Positions 1 to 6,804 of a DNA stretch of 15,473 bases are shown piece after piece; within the stretch, counting starts at the first letter, position 1; each line of letters opens with the position of its first letter. The stretch comes from Verrucomicrobiota bacterium (GTDB lineage Bacteria > Verrucomicrobiota > Verrucomicrobiia > Opitutales > Seribacteraceae). The notes under the pieces were generated by a model, which saw only the letters and a program-made list of their open reading frames with translations, did not search any database and had not been told where the DNA came from. Location: NCBI GenBank assembly GCA_014382645.1, contig JACNJI010000470.1, positions 1 through 15,473 of the forward strand, written 5' to 3'. Both the position numbers and the translations under genes were made by a program.

Positions 1-1248
1 GTCAAAGCTTCGATTGAGGATCTGAAAGACACATATCATCAACTAGAAGCTCAAGAACAGGAGTTCGCTACCGCGATGGATAAAGTTCAGTCCGAGTCCG
101 TTGAACTTAGTGAAATGGAAACCAACCTAGCGGTACTGGATCGAAAACTTCAAATTCAAAAAGGTTCTACGGATACGATTCAAAGACGCCTACAAGATGT
201 TGTCATTCAAATAGCTCTTCCAAAAGAGCAAGACGACCCTCTTCATAAAGGGAGCGTTGCTTACCCGGGCACCCAGATCAGTCCGAACTTACCAGAAATT
301 CACAAAATAGGATTTATTATATTTGGAGTGCTCTTTGTTCTGATCCCCTTCGGTTTTGAGTTTATAGATAATCGGATAAAATCCCCTTGGGATATAGAAG
401 TTTTCCTTGGTCAGGATCTACTTGCCGGCATTCCAAAGATATCTGAAGTCAAAGAGAGCGATCGACCGCTTATTGTCGGCAACGAACTAGACGATGGTCT
501 CACCGAAGCCTTCCGGAGCATGTACAGTCGTATACAAATGAACTCCAAGACGGATTACCCAAAAACTATTTTAATCACTAGTGCGATACCAAGTGAAGGG
601 AAGAGTCTACTTGCCGCTAATTTGGCTTACAGTTGCGCCAATCACGGGCGTAAAACAATCCTTATCGATTTTGATTTAAGACGACCCGGGCTTCATAAAT
701 TTTGTGGAGTAAGTAATGATAGAGGATTACTTACGCTGATAAATGAGACTGTAACAAATCCTACTCCAAATTATGACTTTTGGGATAGTGGAACACTTGT
801 GGAAATTTATCCCAACCTTTTAATCTTGCCCTCTGGCGGAAAAACCCGCGCCGCTACGGAAATGCTAGAAAAGCCCGAGTTCGACAAGATGCTCTTCAGC
901 CTCAGGCAAAACGCAGAAATCATCATTATCGACAGTCCTCCCATTGGACTGTTTCCTGACTCACTTGCAATGGCCCGCAAGGTAGATGAGGTGATTTTTG
1001 TAACTCGTTATGGAAAGGTGGCGCGTAAAGTGGCAAAAAGTCTAATCGAGAGCCTGGAGGAAACAGGAGTAAATCTGTTAGGCGTTGTGCTCAATGATTT
1101 ACCCGAAAAGAAGACCCCAGGCTACTACTATTCCGGATACTATGGATATGGTTACTTCCGATACAAGTACTACAACAAGTACTACAACAAGTACTACGGG
1201 AAACACGGTCCTGAGAAAGCTCAAGATAAAACCGCAAAGGTCAGTTAG
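1..1248 (+). CDS. Wzz-type chain-length determinant / BY-kinase, 5' truncated by window edge
   Basis: The frame is open from base 1, so the N-terminus lies outside the window; 415 residues are visible. Residues below are counted from the Met at base 76. The visible N-terminal part is coiled coil, followed by a membrane segment (about 78-97) and the 'IDNRIKSP' junction typical of Wzz-family proteins fused to a bacterial tyrosine kinase. The kinase domain has Walker A 'SAIPSEGKS' (169-177), Walker A' 'ILIDFDLRRP' (195-204) and Walker B 'IIIIDSPP' (282-289). The tail (349-374) holds 14 tyrosines, the usual autophosphorylation cluster of this family. By family knowledge it sits in the inner membrane and controls polymerisation and export of an exopolysaccharide or capsule through cycles of tyrosine phosphorylation. 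The rest of that locus should lie to the left of the window. The kinase assignment is secure; the particular polysaccharide cannot be told. Confidence 0.93.
   Translation, partial: VKASIEDLKDTYHQLEAQEQEFATAMDKVQSESVELSEMETNLAVLDRKLQIQKGSTDTIQRRLQDVVIQIALPKEQDDPLHKGSVAYPGTQISPNLPEIHKIGFIIFGVLFVLIPFGFEFIDNRIKSPWDIEVFLGQDLLAGIPKISEVKESDRPLIVGNELDDGLTEAFRSMYSRIQMNSKTDYPKTILITSAIPSEGKSLLAANLAYSCANHGRKTILIDFDLRRPGLHKFCGVSNDRGLLTLINETVTNPTPNYDFWDSGTLVEIYPNLLILPSGGKTRAATEMLEKPEFDKMLFSLRQNAEIIIIDSPPIGLFPDSLAMARKVDEVIFVTRYGKVARKVAKSLIESLEETGVNLLGVVLNDLPEKKTPGYYYSGYYGYGYFRYKYYNKYYNKYYGKHGPEKAQDKTAKVS
1162..1197 (+). repeat. Three tandem 12-bp units in the tyrosine-rich tail
   Basis: Units at 1162-1173, 1174-1185 and 1186-1197 read [tac/aac]aagtactac. 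The last two are identical and the first differs at one base. Each unit encodes Y/N-K-Y-Y, so loss or gain of a unit would stay in frame and change the number of tyrosine pairs in the kinase tail. Confidence 0.85.
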
Positions 1249-1548
1249 GTGCATTGAAATGAAACCTTATCCTAGCTAAGACTAACATTCTACTTCAAAC
1301 GAATAGATGCGTAGAAAAAAACGCCGCGGGCTAAATGGTTTTGGAATATGCCGACGGAACATGTCCAAGTTAATTCCCATAAAAGGCGTTTTAAGTGCGA
1401 TTCGATCGATCACAGACTTCCCAAGGGCATGGTTTGCTTAACTTTCTTAGCCACTTCCATTTAACGCAAATCTGAAAACTATTCGAAGTCGGCGTGACAA
1501 ATTTCTCATTGCACATAAATCCTTAGGTACTTCTTGAAAGTGTAATTA
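1249..1548. other. 300-bp intergenic gap without recognisable gene
   Basis: I see no ORF of substance, tRNA or clear terminator here. The only structure noticed is an 8-bp inverted repeat, aaaacgcc at 1318-1325 and ggcgtttt at 1385-1392, with 59 bp between the arms. It could be a transcript fold or chance. The promoter of the downstream small gene must lie here if that gene has its own, but no convincing -35/-10 pair stands out. Confidence 0.5.
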
Positions 1549-1779
1549 ATGCGATATGCTTACAAAACTTGTGTAATTCATCCTAAAGGACTCCGCGTGA
1601 GCGGAGATGATCAATCTGATAAACTTGCCGAAAGCCTTGAAAAAGAAAGCAATGAATTAGGAAAGAGAGGGTGGAAGTTAACAGCCGTGACTCCTACCTT
1701 GATAAATGGAGGCTCGGTTTCAAAATTATTACTCACTTTCCGTAAGAAATCTCAGGATATTGCTACAGGCAAGGATTGA
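1549..1779 (+). CDS. Small DUF4177-like protein
   Basis: This encodes 76 aa with no signal peptide or membrane segment. It begins 'MRYAYKTCVI', continues with a helix-like stretch 'LAESLEKESNELGKRGWKL' and ends in 'LLLTFRKK'. That order (beta strand, helix ending in xxGW+L, beta strand with F+K) is the pattern of DUF4177, a family of small cytoplasmic proteins of unknown role. An in-frame stop at 1543-1545 fixes ATG 1549 as the first possible start; the upstream 'gaaag' is a weak ribosome site. It stands alone, 300 bp after the kinase gene, and converges with the lipoprotein gene 29 bp away. The family assignment comes from memory of the pattern and is moderate. No function can be given. Confidence 0.7.
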   Translation: MRYAYKTCVIHPKGLRVSGDDQSDKLAESLEKESNELGKRGWKLTAVTPTLINGGSVSKLLLTFRKKSQDIATGKD

Positions 1780-1808
1780 AATTACTACTCATTCGAGAAA
1801 TCCATTGG

Positions 1809-2246
1809 TTAGTATTCGACTGTTCGCACTACGCCATTTGCAAGCGTAAGGGTAAATAGTTCTCTGTCTTGATCACAAATCTCGAATTCTTTGGAAGTTT
1901 GTCCAAAATGAGATGCGATCAAGTGCCCGACACGGTAGCGTCTCGTCTCCCACACTGATGCAGCACTTGGGATGCTTGCCAGTACTTCAAAACGGTACCC
2001 CATAACTTTGTTTAACTCGGAAATGGGGATGCCGGATTGAATGTGAACTAAAGCATCTCTCTCAATCCGCACCAAATTATTGCTGCTATTTCGGCTCTTT
2101 TCAATTTGGGCTTTCCGTATCGCTTCCTCTTGGGCTCGCCTTTGTTCGGCAAACTGATTGTCCGGATCCCATAAGTTATCGCGACATGCGGTTAAAACCA
2201 TTGCCATAAAACCAGCTGTCCATAGAATATTAATTAGTCGTGGCAC
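1809..2246 (-). CDS. Small hypothetical lipoprotein
   Basis: This encodes 145 aa from a GTG start; an in-frame TAA lies directly upstream, so no earlier start is possible. The N-terminus 'MPRLINILWTAGFMAMVLTAC' is a short lipoprotein signal peptide with lipobox LTAC and Cys21 as the predicted lipidated residue. A charged, probably helical segment follows (about 32-50, rich in A/E/K/R/Q). The globular remainder (about 57-145) has alternating hydrophobic residues and could be beta-rich, including 'GIPISELNKVMGYRF' and 'ELFTLTLANGVVRTVEY'. The 'SGIPISELNKVMG' stretch recalls the small outer-membrane SmpA/BamE-like fold ('G.s.eev...lG'), but this is only a resemblance. It is divergent from the pssA unit and convergent with the DUF4177-like gene. 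No Shine-Dalgarno is visible. Confidence 0.75.
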   Translation of the reverse strand: MPRLINILWTAGFMAMVLTACRDNLWDPDNQFAEQRRAQEEAIRKAQIEKSRNSSNNLVRIERDALVHIQSGIPISELNKVMGYRFEVLASIPSAASVWETRRYRVGHLIASHFGQTSKEFEICDQDRELFTLTLANGVVRTVEY

Positions 2247-2335
2247 TTAATTTAATTTTGCTAGTTTCACTAAAAAGGCAAATGTAATTAGCGACCTGCC
2301 GAACACTGAAATCCGGTATAAAACCTGCTGTAACA

Positions 2336-2364
2336 TTGATCGCAACTTCACCTTCCACTAATAT
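2336..2364 (+). promoter_or_regulatory. Candidate promoter for the 183-aa/pssA unit
   Basis: TTGATC (2336-2341) and TAATAT (2359-2364) are separated by exactly 17 bp, and each matches 4 of 6 bases of the sigma-70 consensus. Transcription from here would begin about base 2370, leaving almost no leader before the GTG at 2374. A second -10-like TATAAA at 2317-2322 has no good -35. Prediction by eye only. Confidence 0.35.
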
Positions 2365-2373
2365 CAAGTTCTC

Positions 2374-2925
2374 GTGGATTTTAATTCCGCACAAAACTCT
2401 TACCCTTATGCCCTGGAAAGGCAGGCCTCACTATTGGCTGCTTCCTTGCGGTTTCCTGAACCTTCGTCTGGCAGGTGGTTGTTAAGGCTTGTCAGGTTGC
2501 CCGTTAAAGGTCGGGAAACAATTATTGATTTGGAAAACCAGAACAACCGTTGCGTTGTAACTGTTACTCGCTTTTTGAAACCTCTTCGGCAATTATGGGA
2601 GGCACTAGATCGACCCAGTGAGATCCCCCGCACAACTATCCCTCTAGAAATATCCATGGCAACACTCGACAGCAATGATGCGCTCTTCCGAGAAACGGAA
2701 AGAGGCACAGTGCTTGACTGTATTAATGCACCGATAGACGATTCTGCCCTGGACCACTACCTTATTTTTTTTACAGACACCATCGATTGCAAGATTGCCG
2801 CGATTACCGACCCTTACAAAATGCGTAAAGCTGAAGCCTGGCATCGCATAATAAATCGCTCATACGGAGCCGAACTGGTTCCGCCGCGGCGATGTTTTGT
2901 GGAAGAAACTGTTTCCGTTTCATGA
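2374..2925 (+). CDS. Hypothetical protein coupled to pssA
   Basis: This encodes 183 aa from a GTG start with no evident Shine-Dalgarno. I do not recognise the family. The protein looks soluble and mixed alpha/beta, with no signal peptide and no membrane segment. It carries many Arg and Pro residues and a C-terminal region 'PYKMRKAEAWHRIINRSYG' that is basic and amphipathic. Its stop codon overlaps the pssA start as ATGA at 2922-2925, so the two are probably translated together. This suggests a link to phospholipid synthesis, but that rests on position alone. It is not phosphatidylserine decarboxylase, the usual partner of PssA, because the Psd cleavage motif (LGST/GGST type) is absent. The GTG at 2374 is the first plausible start after the divergent promoter region. 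Confidence 0.7.
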   Translation: MDFNSAQNSYPYALERQASLLAASLRFPEPSSGRWLLRLVRLPVKGRETIIDLENQNNRCVVTVTRFLKPLRQLWEALDRPSEIPRTTIPLEISMATLDSNDALFRETERGTVLDCINAPIDDSALDHYLIFFTDTIDCKIAAITDPYKMRKAEAWHRIINRSYGAELVPPRRCFVEETVSVS

Positions 2926-3716
2926 ATCAAATCGATCCGGTTGAACACGGTAGGGTTCTTACCCTGCCGAAACTGTTGCCTAACATCTTCACTACAATAG
3001 GCCTATGCGTCGGTCTCACGGGAATGCGTTTCGCGATGGAAGGCGAGTGGGAAAAAGCGGTCTTCTCCATACTCGTTGCGGCCGCTTTTGATACCGTGGA
3101 CGGTCTGTCCGCTCGATTACTCAAAGCCCATTCTCGTTTTGGGGCAGAACTGGATAGCTTGGCTGACACAATAAGTTTTGGTGTTGCTCCCGCGGTAGTA
3201 ATATATCTCTGGATTCGAGCGCCATTGATCGGTAGCAATTCGGAACACCTACTCGAGTGGTTTTGGATTCCGATACTCGCATTTTCGACCTGCAATGCCT
3301 TGCGCTTGGCTCGTTTCAACGTCATGCACGAAGAAGGCAAACCGAGAGACAATACTTATTTCACAGGGGCTCCGGCTCCGGCCGCTGCAGGAATGGCAAT
3401 GATGCCGATGGGTATGGAATTCATTCTCAAGCGTTTTCAATCTGGTTTCATTGTTGCCGAATACCCTCTTTGGGTTCTCGGTTGGGTTGTGGCGATATCT
3501 CTACTCATGATTAGCCGAGTCCCCACCTTTTCATTCCGAAACGTTCGTTTTCGGGTTGCTCGAAATCGAGCTATCCTCGTGCTTTTGGCGGTGGGATTAA
3601 GCGTTGCTGTGTTTTCGGAGGAACCTTGGATATTCCTTTTTTCGCTTGGAGCCCTGTATCTATCAAGCTTGCCGTTCAGCATAATTGCCTACCGTAAAGA
3701 CAATCCAAGGAAATAA
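2922..3716 (+). CDS. pssA: CDP-diacylglycerol--serine O-phosphatidyltransferase
   Basis: This encodes 264 aa. It makes phosphatidylserine from CDP-diacylglycerol and L-serine, the first committed step to phosphatidylethanolamine, in the inner membrane. The full CDP-alcohol phosphatidyltransferase motif is present: D57, D60, G61, A64, R65, then G74, D78 and D82 (spacing DxxDGxxAR-x8-GxxxDxxxD). Also typical of the integral-membrane PssA type are 'NIFTTIGL' near the N-terminus, 'LRLARFNV' and 'FTGAPAPAAAG'. Several hydrophobic helices follow, and the length is normal. The ATG at 2922 is preferred because it overlaps the upstream stop (ATGA) and places the conserved N-terminus correctly; an ATG ten codons earlier (2892) is inside the upstream gene. 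The 3' end is only 4 bp from the convergent TPR gene, leaving no room for a terminator between them. Confidence 0.93.
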   Translation: MNQIDPVEHGRVLTLPKLLPNIFTTIGLCVGLTGMRFAMEGEWEKAVFSILVAAAFDTVDGLSARLLKAHSRFGAELDSLADTISFGVAPAVVIYLWIRAPLIGSNSEHLLEWFWIPILAFSTCNALRLARFNVMHEEGKPRDNTYFTGAPAPAAAGMAMMPMGMEFILKRFQSGFIVAEYPLWVLGWVVAISLLMISRVPTFSFRNVRFRVARNRAILVLLAVGLSVAVFSEEPWIFLFSLGALYLSSLPFSIIAYRKDNPRK

Positions 3717-3720
3717 TATC

Positions 3721-5100
3721 CTAAGACTCGTTTTCGGACTTTGATGCGGCAATTTGTGCAAGATAAGCGTTCGCTTTGGCATTGGAAGGTTCAATGTCGG
3801 TAACAATAAGAAAGTGCATCTCTGCTTTATTGAGGTCTCCTCCCGTAAGAGCAATTTCTCCTAATCGAAAATGGGCGGGGGGATGAGCCCATTCAGCTTG
3901 AACGACAGCTTCGTAGTGTCCGGTGGCTTCGTTTGCTCGATCACTGTCGTCGAGAAGAACGGCTAGTTCATAACGGGCTGGAGCGAATGCCGGCGATGCG
4001 GCAACCGCCTTGTCAAGAAACTGAATTGCTTTTCCATTGCGCCCCTCCAACGCTTCAATCTTGGCCAAATGACATAATACGGGGGACTGGGAACGCCGAG
4101 CATTATCTGCCTTTTCCAAACAACGTCGCGCTCTAATGAAATTTGCGTTGTCGGCAGCAATGTCCGAGTCTTCCTTGAATTGCTTCTCATCTTTCTGGAA
4201 TGTGCTCAGAGCCTCTATTAAGTCTTTCTTTGCTGCATCTGTCTTACCTTGCTCGATAAACACCTCTGCTCTTTCCAGAAGAGACTGTCCCTTAACTTCG
4301 GGTTCTTGAATGGCGAGAGTTAGAAATCTTTCAACCTGAACATGATCGCTCTCTCCAAGTGCAAATCTCGCCAGGCAAAGGTGAGCATCTCCGGCAATAC
4401 CTTTCACTTTTGCGGCTTTTTTATAGCAATCAATTGCGGCTCTGATATTTCCTTCGCTTTCGAATATGACGCCCAATCTCAAATTAGCTGGACCATGACT
4501 TGGGCTTAAACGCAATGTTTGTTCATAGCGTTGCTTTGCAGAAGTATAATCAGATTCTCTAAATATATTCCCTTCGCGATCAGATTTTTCACCCTTGTCG
4601 AGTAATTGGGCAAGATGAAAGCAAGGGCGAGGGTCCTCGGGTAAGAGATCGATCGATATTTCGAGCAAAAGCTTGGCTCTGTCGAAATCGTCAGGGTGTT
4701 CCAGAAAAGTTGCGAGCCGAAAATGGGCTTCACCATTAAGGTGGTCTAGGCTAATGACCTTTTCAAGTTGATCAGCCGCAGCCTTTATTTGCCCCTTTAC
4801 CGCAAGAAGCTCTGCCAGTCGAAAACGAGACGCTGAATCAGCGAGATCTCCGGAGGTTGCTTCCAAAAGATGCTTGATTGCCTGCTCTTCCTGTCCTTCA
4901 TCAATTAATATTTCCGCTAGAGCAAAGTGGGCGGCAGGAACCTCCGTCTCCCCCGCAATCGCTTTTGAAAGGATGTCCTTGGCTTCATCCAAGAGATTTT
5001 CTTGCCGGTAGAGATCAGCTAGCGCAAGACGAGCAGCAAGATGGTTGGAGTCAAGGGCGATGGCCTTTTCCAGGTGGCCAAGAGCATCGGGATGAATCAC
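3721..5100 (-). CDS. TPR-array protein, last gene of the coil/cyclase operon
   Basis: This encodes 459 aa from a GTG start, with a GGAG seven bases upstream. It is almost entirely tetratricopeptide repeats, a helix-turn-helix solenoid used to hold other proteins. Clear 34-residue units begin at residues 20, 54, 88 and 122, each with the A/L/A helix signature such as 'AHFALAEIL' and 'AHFRLATFL'. A 46-residue unit spans 156-201, then 34-residue units resume. A longer, divergent charged stretch lies near 300-340, and three to four further repeats end near 459. There is no signal peptide or membrane segment, so it is probably cytoplasmic. It follows the other TPR gene by 18 bp and shares with it the insert-bearing repeat type, which points to duplication or joint function. 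Binding partners are unknown; the neighbouring cyclase and coiled coil are candidates. Confidence 0.88.
   Translation of the reverse strand: MIHPDALGHLEKAIALDSNHLAARLALADLYRQENLLDEAKDILSKAIAGETEVPAAHFALAEILIDEGQEEQAIKHLLEATSGDLADSASRFRLAELLAVKGQIKAAADQLEKVISLDHLNGEAHFRLATFLEHPDDFDRAKLLLEISIDLLPEDPRPCFHLAQLLDKGEKSDREGNIFRESDYTSAKQRYEQTLRLSPSHGPANLRLGVIFESEGNIRAAIDCYKKAAKVKGIAGDAHLCLARFALGESDHVQVERFLTLAIQEPEVKGQSLLERAEVFIEQGKTDAAKKDLIEALSTFQKDEKQFKEDSDIAADNANFIRARRCLEKADNARRSQSPVLCHLAKIEALEGRNGKAIQFLDKAVAASPAFAPARYELAVLLDDSDRANEATGHYEAVVQAEWAHPPAHFRLGEIALTGGDLNKAEMHFLIVTDIEPSNAKANAYLAQIAASKSENES
4498..4635 (-). repeat. 46-residue insert-bearing TPR unit (copy 3)
   Basis: Residues 156-201 of the 459-aa protein. 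It is a 34-residue TPR enlarged by 12 residues between helices A and B, with core 'REGNIFRESDYTSA'. It matches in length and position the two long units in the neighbouring 543-aa protein. Confidence 0.75.
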
Positions 5101-5107
5101 GATCCAA

Positions 5108-5111
5108 CTCC
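5108..5111 (-). promoter_or_regulatory. Ribosome binding site deciding a GTG start
   Basis: On the minus strand GGAG lies seven bases before the GTG at 5100. It supports this GTG as the start of the 459-aa TPR protein rather than an internal ATG. Confidence 0.65.
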
Positions 5112-5118
5112 AGTTACA

Positions 5119-6750
5119 CTATTTTTGCTTAGGGACAGACCGAGACTTTCCCTTGGCTTTTGATTTCGAAGAAGAAATTTCTTTTTTTGCAGAAACAGTT
5201 GGTTTGCGAGAAGGACTCGATTTAGGTTTTTGGGCAAGTAAATCTTTGGAGGCGGCAGGATCCATAAGAAGAACAGCCATCCGATAGTGAGCTTCCGAAT
5301 AGTTGGGATTTATCTTTAGTGCCTCCGAGTAGTGCTTGAACGCATCAGCGTAATTCCGCAACTCGCTGAGCAATAGCCCTAAACGGAAGTGCGCCTTTGC
5401 ATACTTTGCGTCAATGTCGATAGCACGACGGAAGTGGTGTTCGGCAATATCCAATTTTGGATCTTTAACCAAGGTAGCATCCGCGGTTAGCCTTTCACCC
5501 CCGGCCTGTATTTTCGCTAACCAGTAGTGACTCTGTGCATGTGTAGGATCGATCTCAATTGCCGTTTCATAGTTGCGTACGGCTTGATCGTATTCGGCTG
5601 GAGTCGTAAGAATGCGTGCAAGATTAAAATAGGCTTCAACATAATTCTGGTCGACGTCCGATGCTTTTTGATAGTGCATCTTGGCCTCGGTAAGTTCATT
5701 GGTGCGTTCAAGATGGCCAGCTAAGTGAAAGTAGGCTAGGGCAAATTCCGGATCGATTTCAAGGGCTCTGTAAAAGTGTTTTTTTGCGGGTACGGGATCT
5801 TCATCCGTAGAGAGCAACCGGGCAAGATGATAGTGAGCGTCCGAGTGCTCGGGATCAAAACCCACCGCTTTTTTAAAATTCTCCAACGCTTCTTTGTCAT
5901 TTCCTTCATTGCGAAGAATCAGACCAAGTCGAAAATGGGCAGGAGCATTCTTCTCGTAATGCTTAATGGATTCGATGAAATGCTTTTGGGCTTGGCCCGA
6001 AAGATTTAATTCAACGAGAATATGGGCGAGAAGAAAATGTGCCTTCGAGTATTCCGGATCGATCGATATTGCCTTTTCCAATCTTTCGCGTGCTTGCTTG
6101 AAATCGCCTTCCGCAGAGAGAATCTTTGCTATATTGTAGAGTGCCTTCGGATGGTTTTTTTCAAGCTCCAGAACTCTGATGAAATGATCTTTGGCTTCAG
6201 GCAGATCGGTGGAATCCACGATTACGCCTTCCTTATCCGTAGAGATTCCACCTGAAAGCAGTTTACCCATGTAATACAGGGCGTCGATGAAGCCCGGACG
6301 TATGTCGATGGCGGTTTCAAAATTCTTTCGGGCGTCTTCAAAATCATCCGGGTTGGAGAGCAAGCGAGCTTTATGGTAATAAGCTTCAGCGTAGTTTTGA
6401 TCGATTTCCGTTACCTTTTCCAAGTTGTTCTTGGCCTCTTCGACATCTTTTAGCTTAACCAACAGAAGAGCGTAATTAAAGTAGGCGTCGGCATAGTTGG
6501 GATTAATTTCGAGGGCATTAAGAAAATGACTTCTCGATATTTCGTATTCACCTTTGGCAGCGAACGCGACAGCTAGTTCGCACTGGGCTTCGGCGTAATC
6601 GGCACTCAAGGATACGGCTTTTTGAAAATGTCCCCATGCTCCTTCGATGTTTCCTTCGCCTTTTTCAAGAAGACCGAGCTTATAGTATGCCTCGGCATAT
6701 TCGGGGTTAATCTCTATTGCTTGTTCTAAGTGTTCACGGGCGGCGTTCAT
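5119..6750 (-). CDS. TPR-array protein with basic C-terminal tail
   Basis: This encodes 543 aa. A partial repeat (1-17) is followed by near-perfect consensus TPR units starting at residues 18, 52, 86, 120, 154, 200, 234, 268, 302, 336, 370, 404 and 450, and a final half unit from 484. All are 34 residues except those at 154 and 404, which are 46. The consensus is Y-x-E-A-(Y/H)-(Y/F)-x-L-A ... A-I-(E/D)-I-(D/N)-P. The tail from about 507 has 13 Lys/Arg and one Glu in 37 residues, with many Ser, and looks disordered. There is no signal peptide, so it is probably cytoplasmic. The ATG at 6750 is the only start codon in frame after the cyclase stop 54 bp upstream; no clear Shine-Dalgarno is seen, so it may rely on coupling. 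Role inferred: adaptor that gathers partners of the cyclase or the coiled-coil rod. The basic tail could bind the acidic rod, membrane or nucleic acid. Confidence 0.9.
   Translation of the reverse strand: MNAAREHLEQAIEINPEYAEAYYKLGLLEKGEGNIEGAWGHFQKAVSLSADYAEAQCELAVAFAAKGEYEISRSHFLNALEINPNYADAYFNYALLLVKLKDVEEAKNNLEKVTEIDQNYAEAYYHKARLLSNPDDFEDARKNFETAIDIRPGFIDALYYMGKLLSGGISTDKEGVIVDSTDLPEAKDHFIRVLELEKNHPKALYNIAKILSAEGDFKQARERLEKAISIDPEYSKAHFLLAHILVELNLSGQAQKHFIESIKHYEKNAPAHFRLGLILRNEGNDKEALENFKKAVGFDPEHSDAHYHLARLLSTDEDPVPAKKHFYRALEIDPEFALAYFHLAGHLERTNELTEAKMHYQKASDVDQNYVEAYFNLARILTTPAEYDQAVRNYETAIEIDPTHAQSHYWLAKIQAGGERLTADATLVKDPKLDIAEHHFRRAIDIDAKYAKAHFRLGLLLSELRNYADAFKHYSEALKINPNYSEAHYRMAVLLMDPAASKDLLAQKPKSSPSRKPTVSAKKEISSSKSKAKGKSRSVPKQK
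5404..5541 (-). repeat. 46-residue insert-bearing TPR unit (copy 2)
   Basis: Residues 404-449 of the 543-aa protein. The 12-residue enlargement begins after 'LAKIQAGG' and carries 'ATLVKDPKLDIA'. It lies seven repeats after copy 1. Confidence 0.75.
6154..6291 (-). repeat. 46-residue insert-bearing TPR unit (copy 1)
   Basis: Residues 154-199 of the 543-aa protein. The enlargement begins after 'MGKLLSGG' and carries 'GVIVDSTDLPEA'. Its length and the GG placement match copy 2 exactly. Confidence 0.75.
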
Positions 6751-6804
6751 AACGTCGTATCGAAGGCAATGGGTTTTTGAGGCCGACGGAGTTCGGGTTC
6801 GGTC

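Noticed and set aside
1085..1279. 64-aa Thr/Ser-rich ORF over the kinase tail
   Set aside because: Its 'TTTSTTTS' sequence is the 12-bp Tyr-tail repeat read in another frame.
1401..1407. TTCGATC resembling a tRNA T-loop
   Set aside because: Flanking bases do not form the T-stem, and no acceptor or anticodon arm is found upstream.
2765..2772. T8 run in the 183-aa gene as a contingency switch
   Set aside because: Short T/A runs are common by chance; it encodes ordinary I-F-F and nothing else points to switching.
3717..3720. Bidirectional terminator between pssA and the TPR gene
   Set aside because: Only 4 bp separate the convergent genes, and no GC-rich hairpin with a T run is seen around them.
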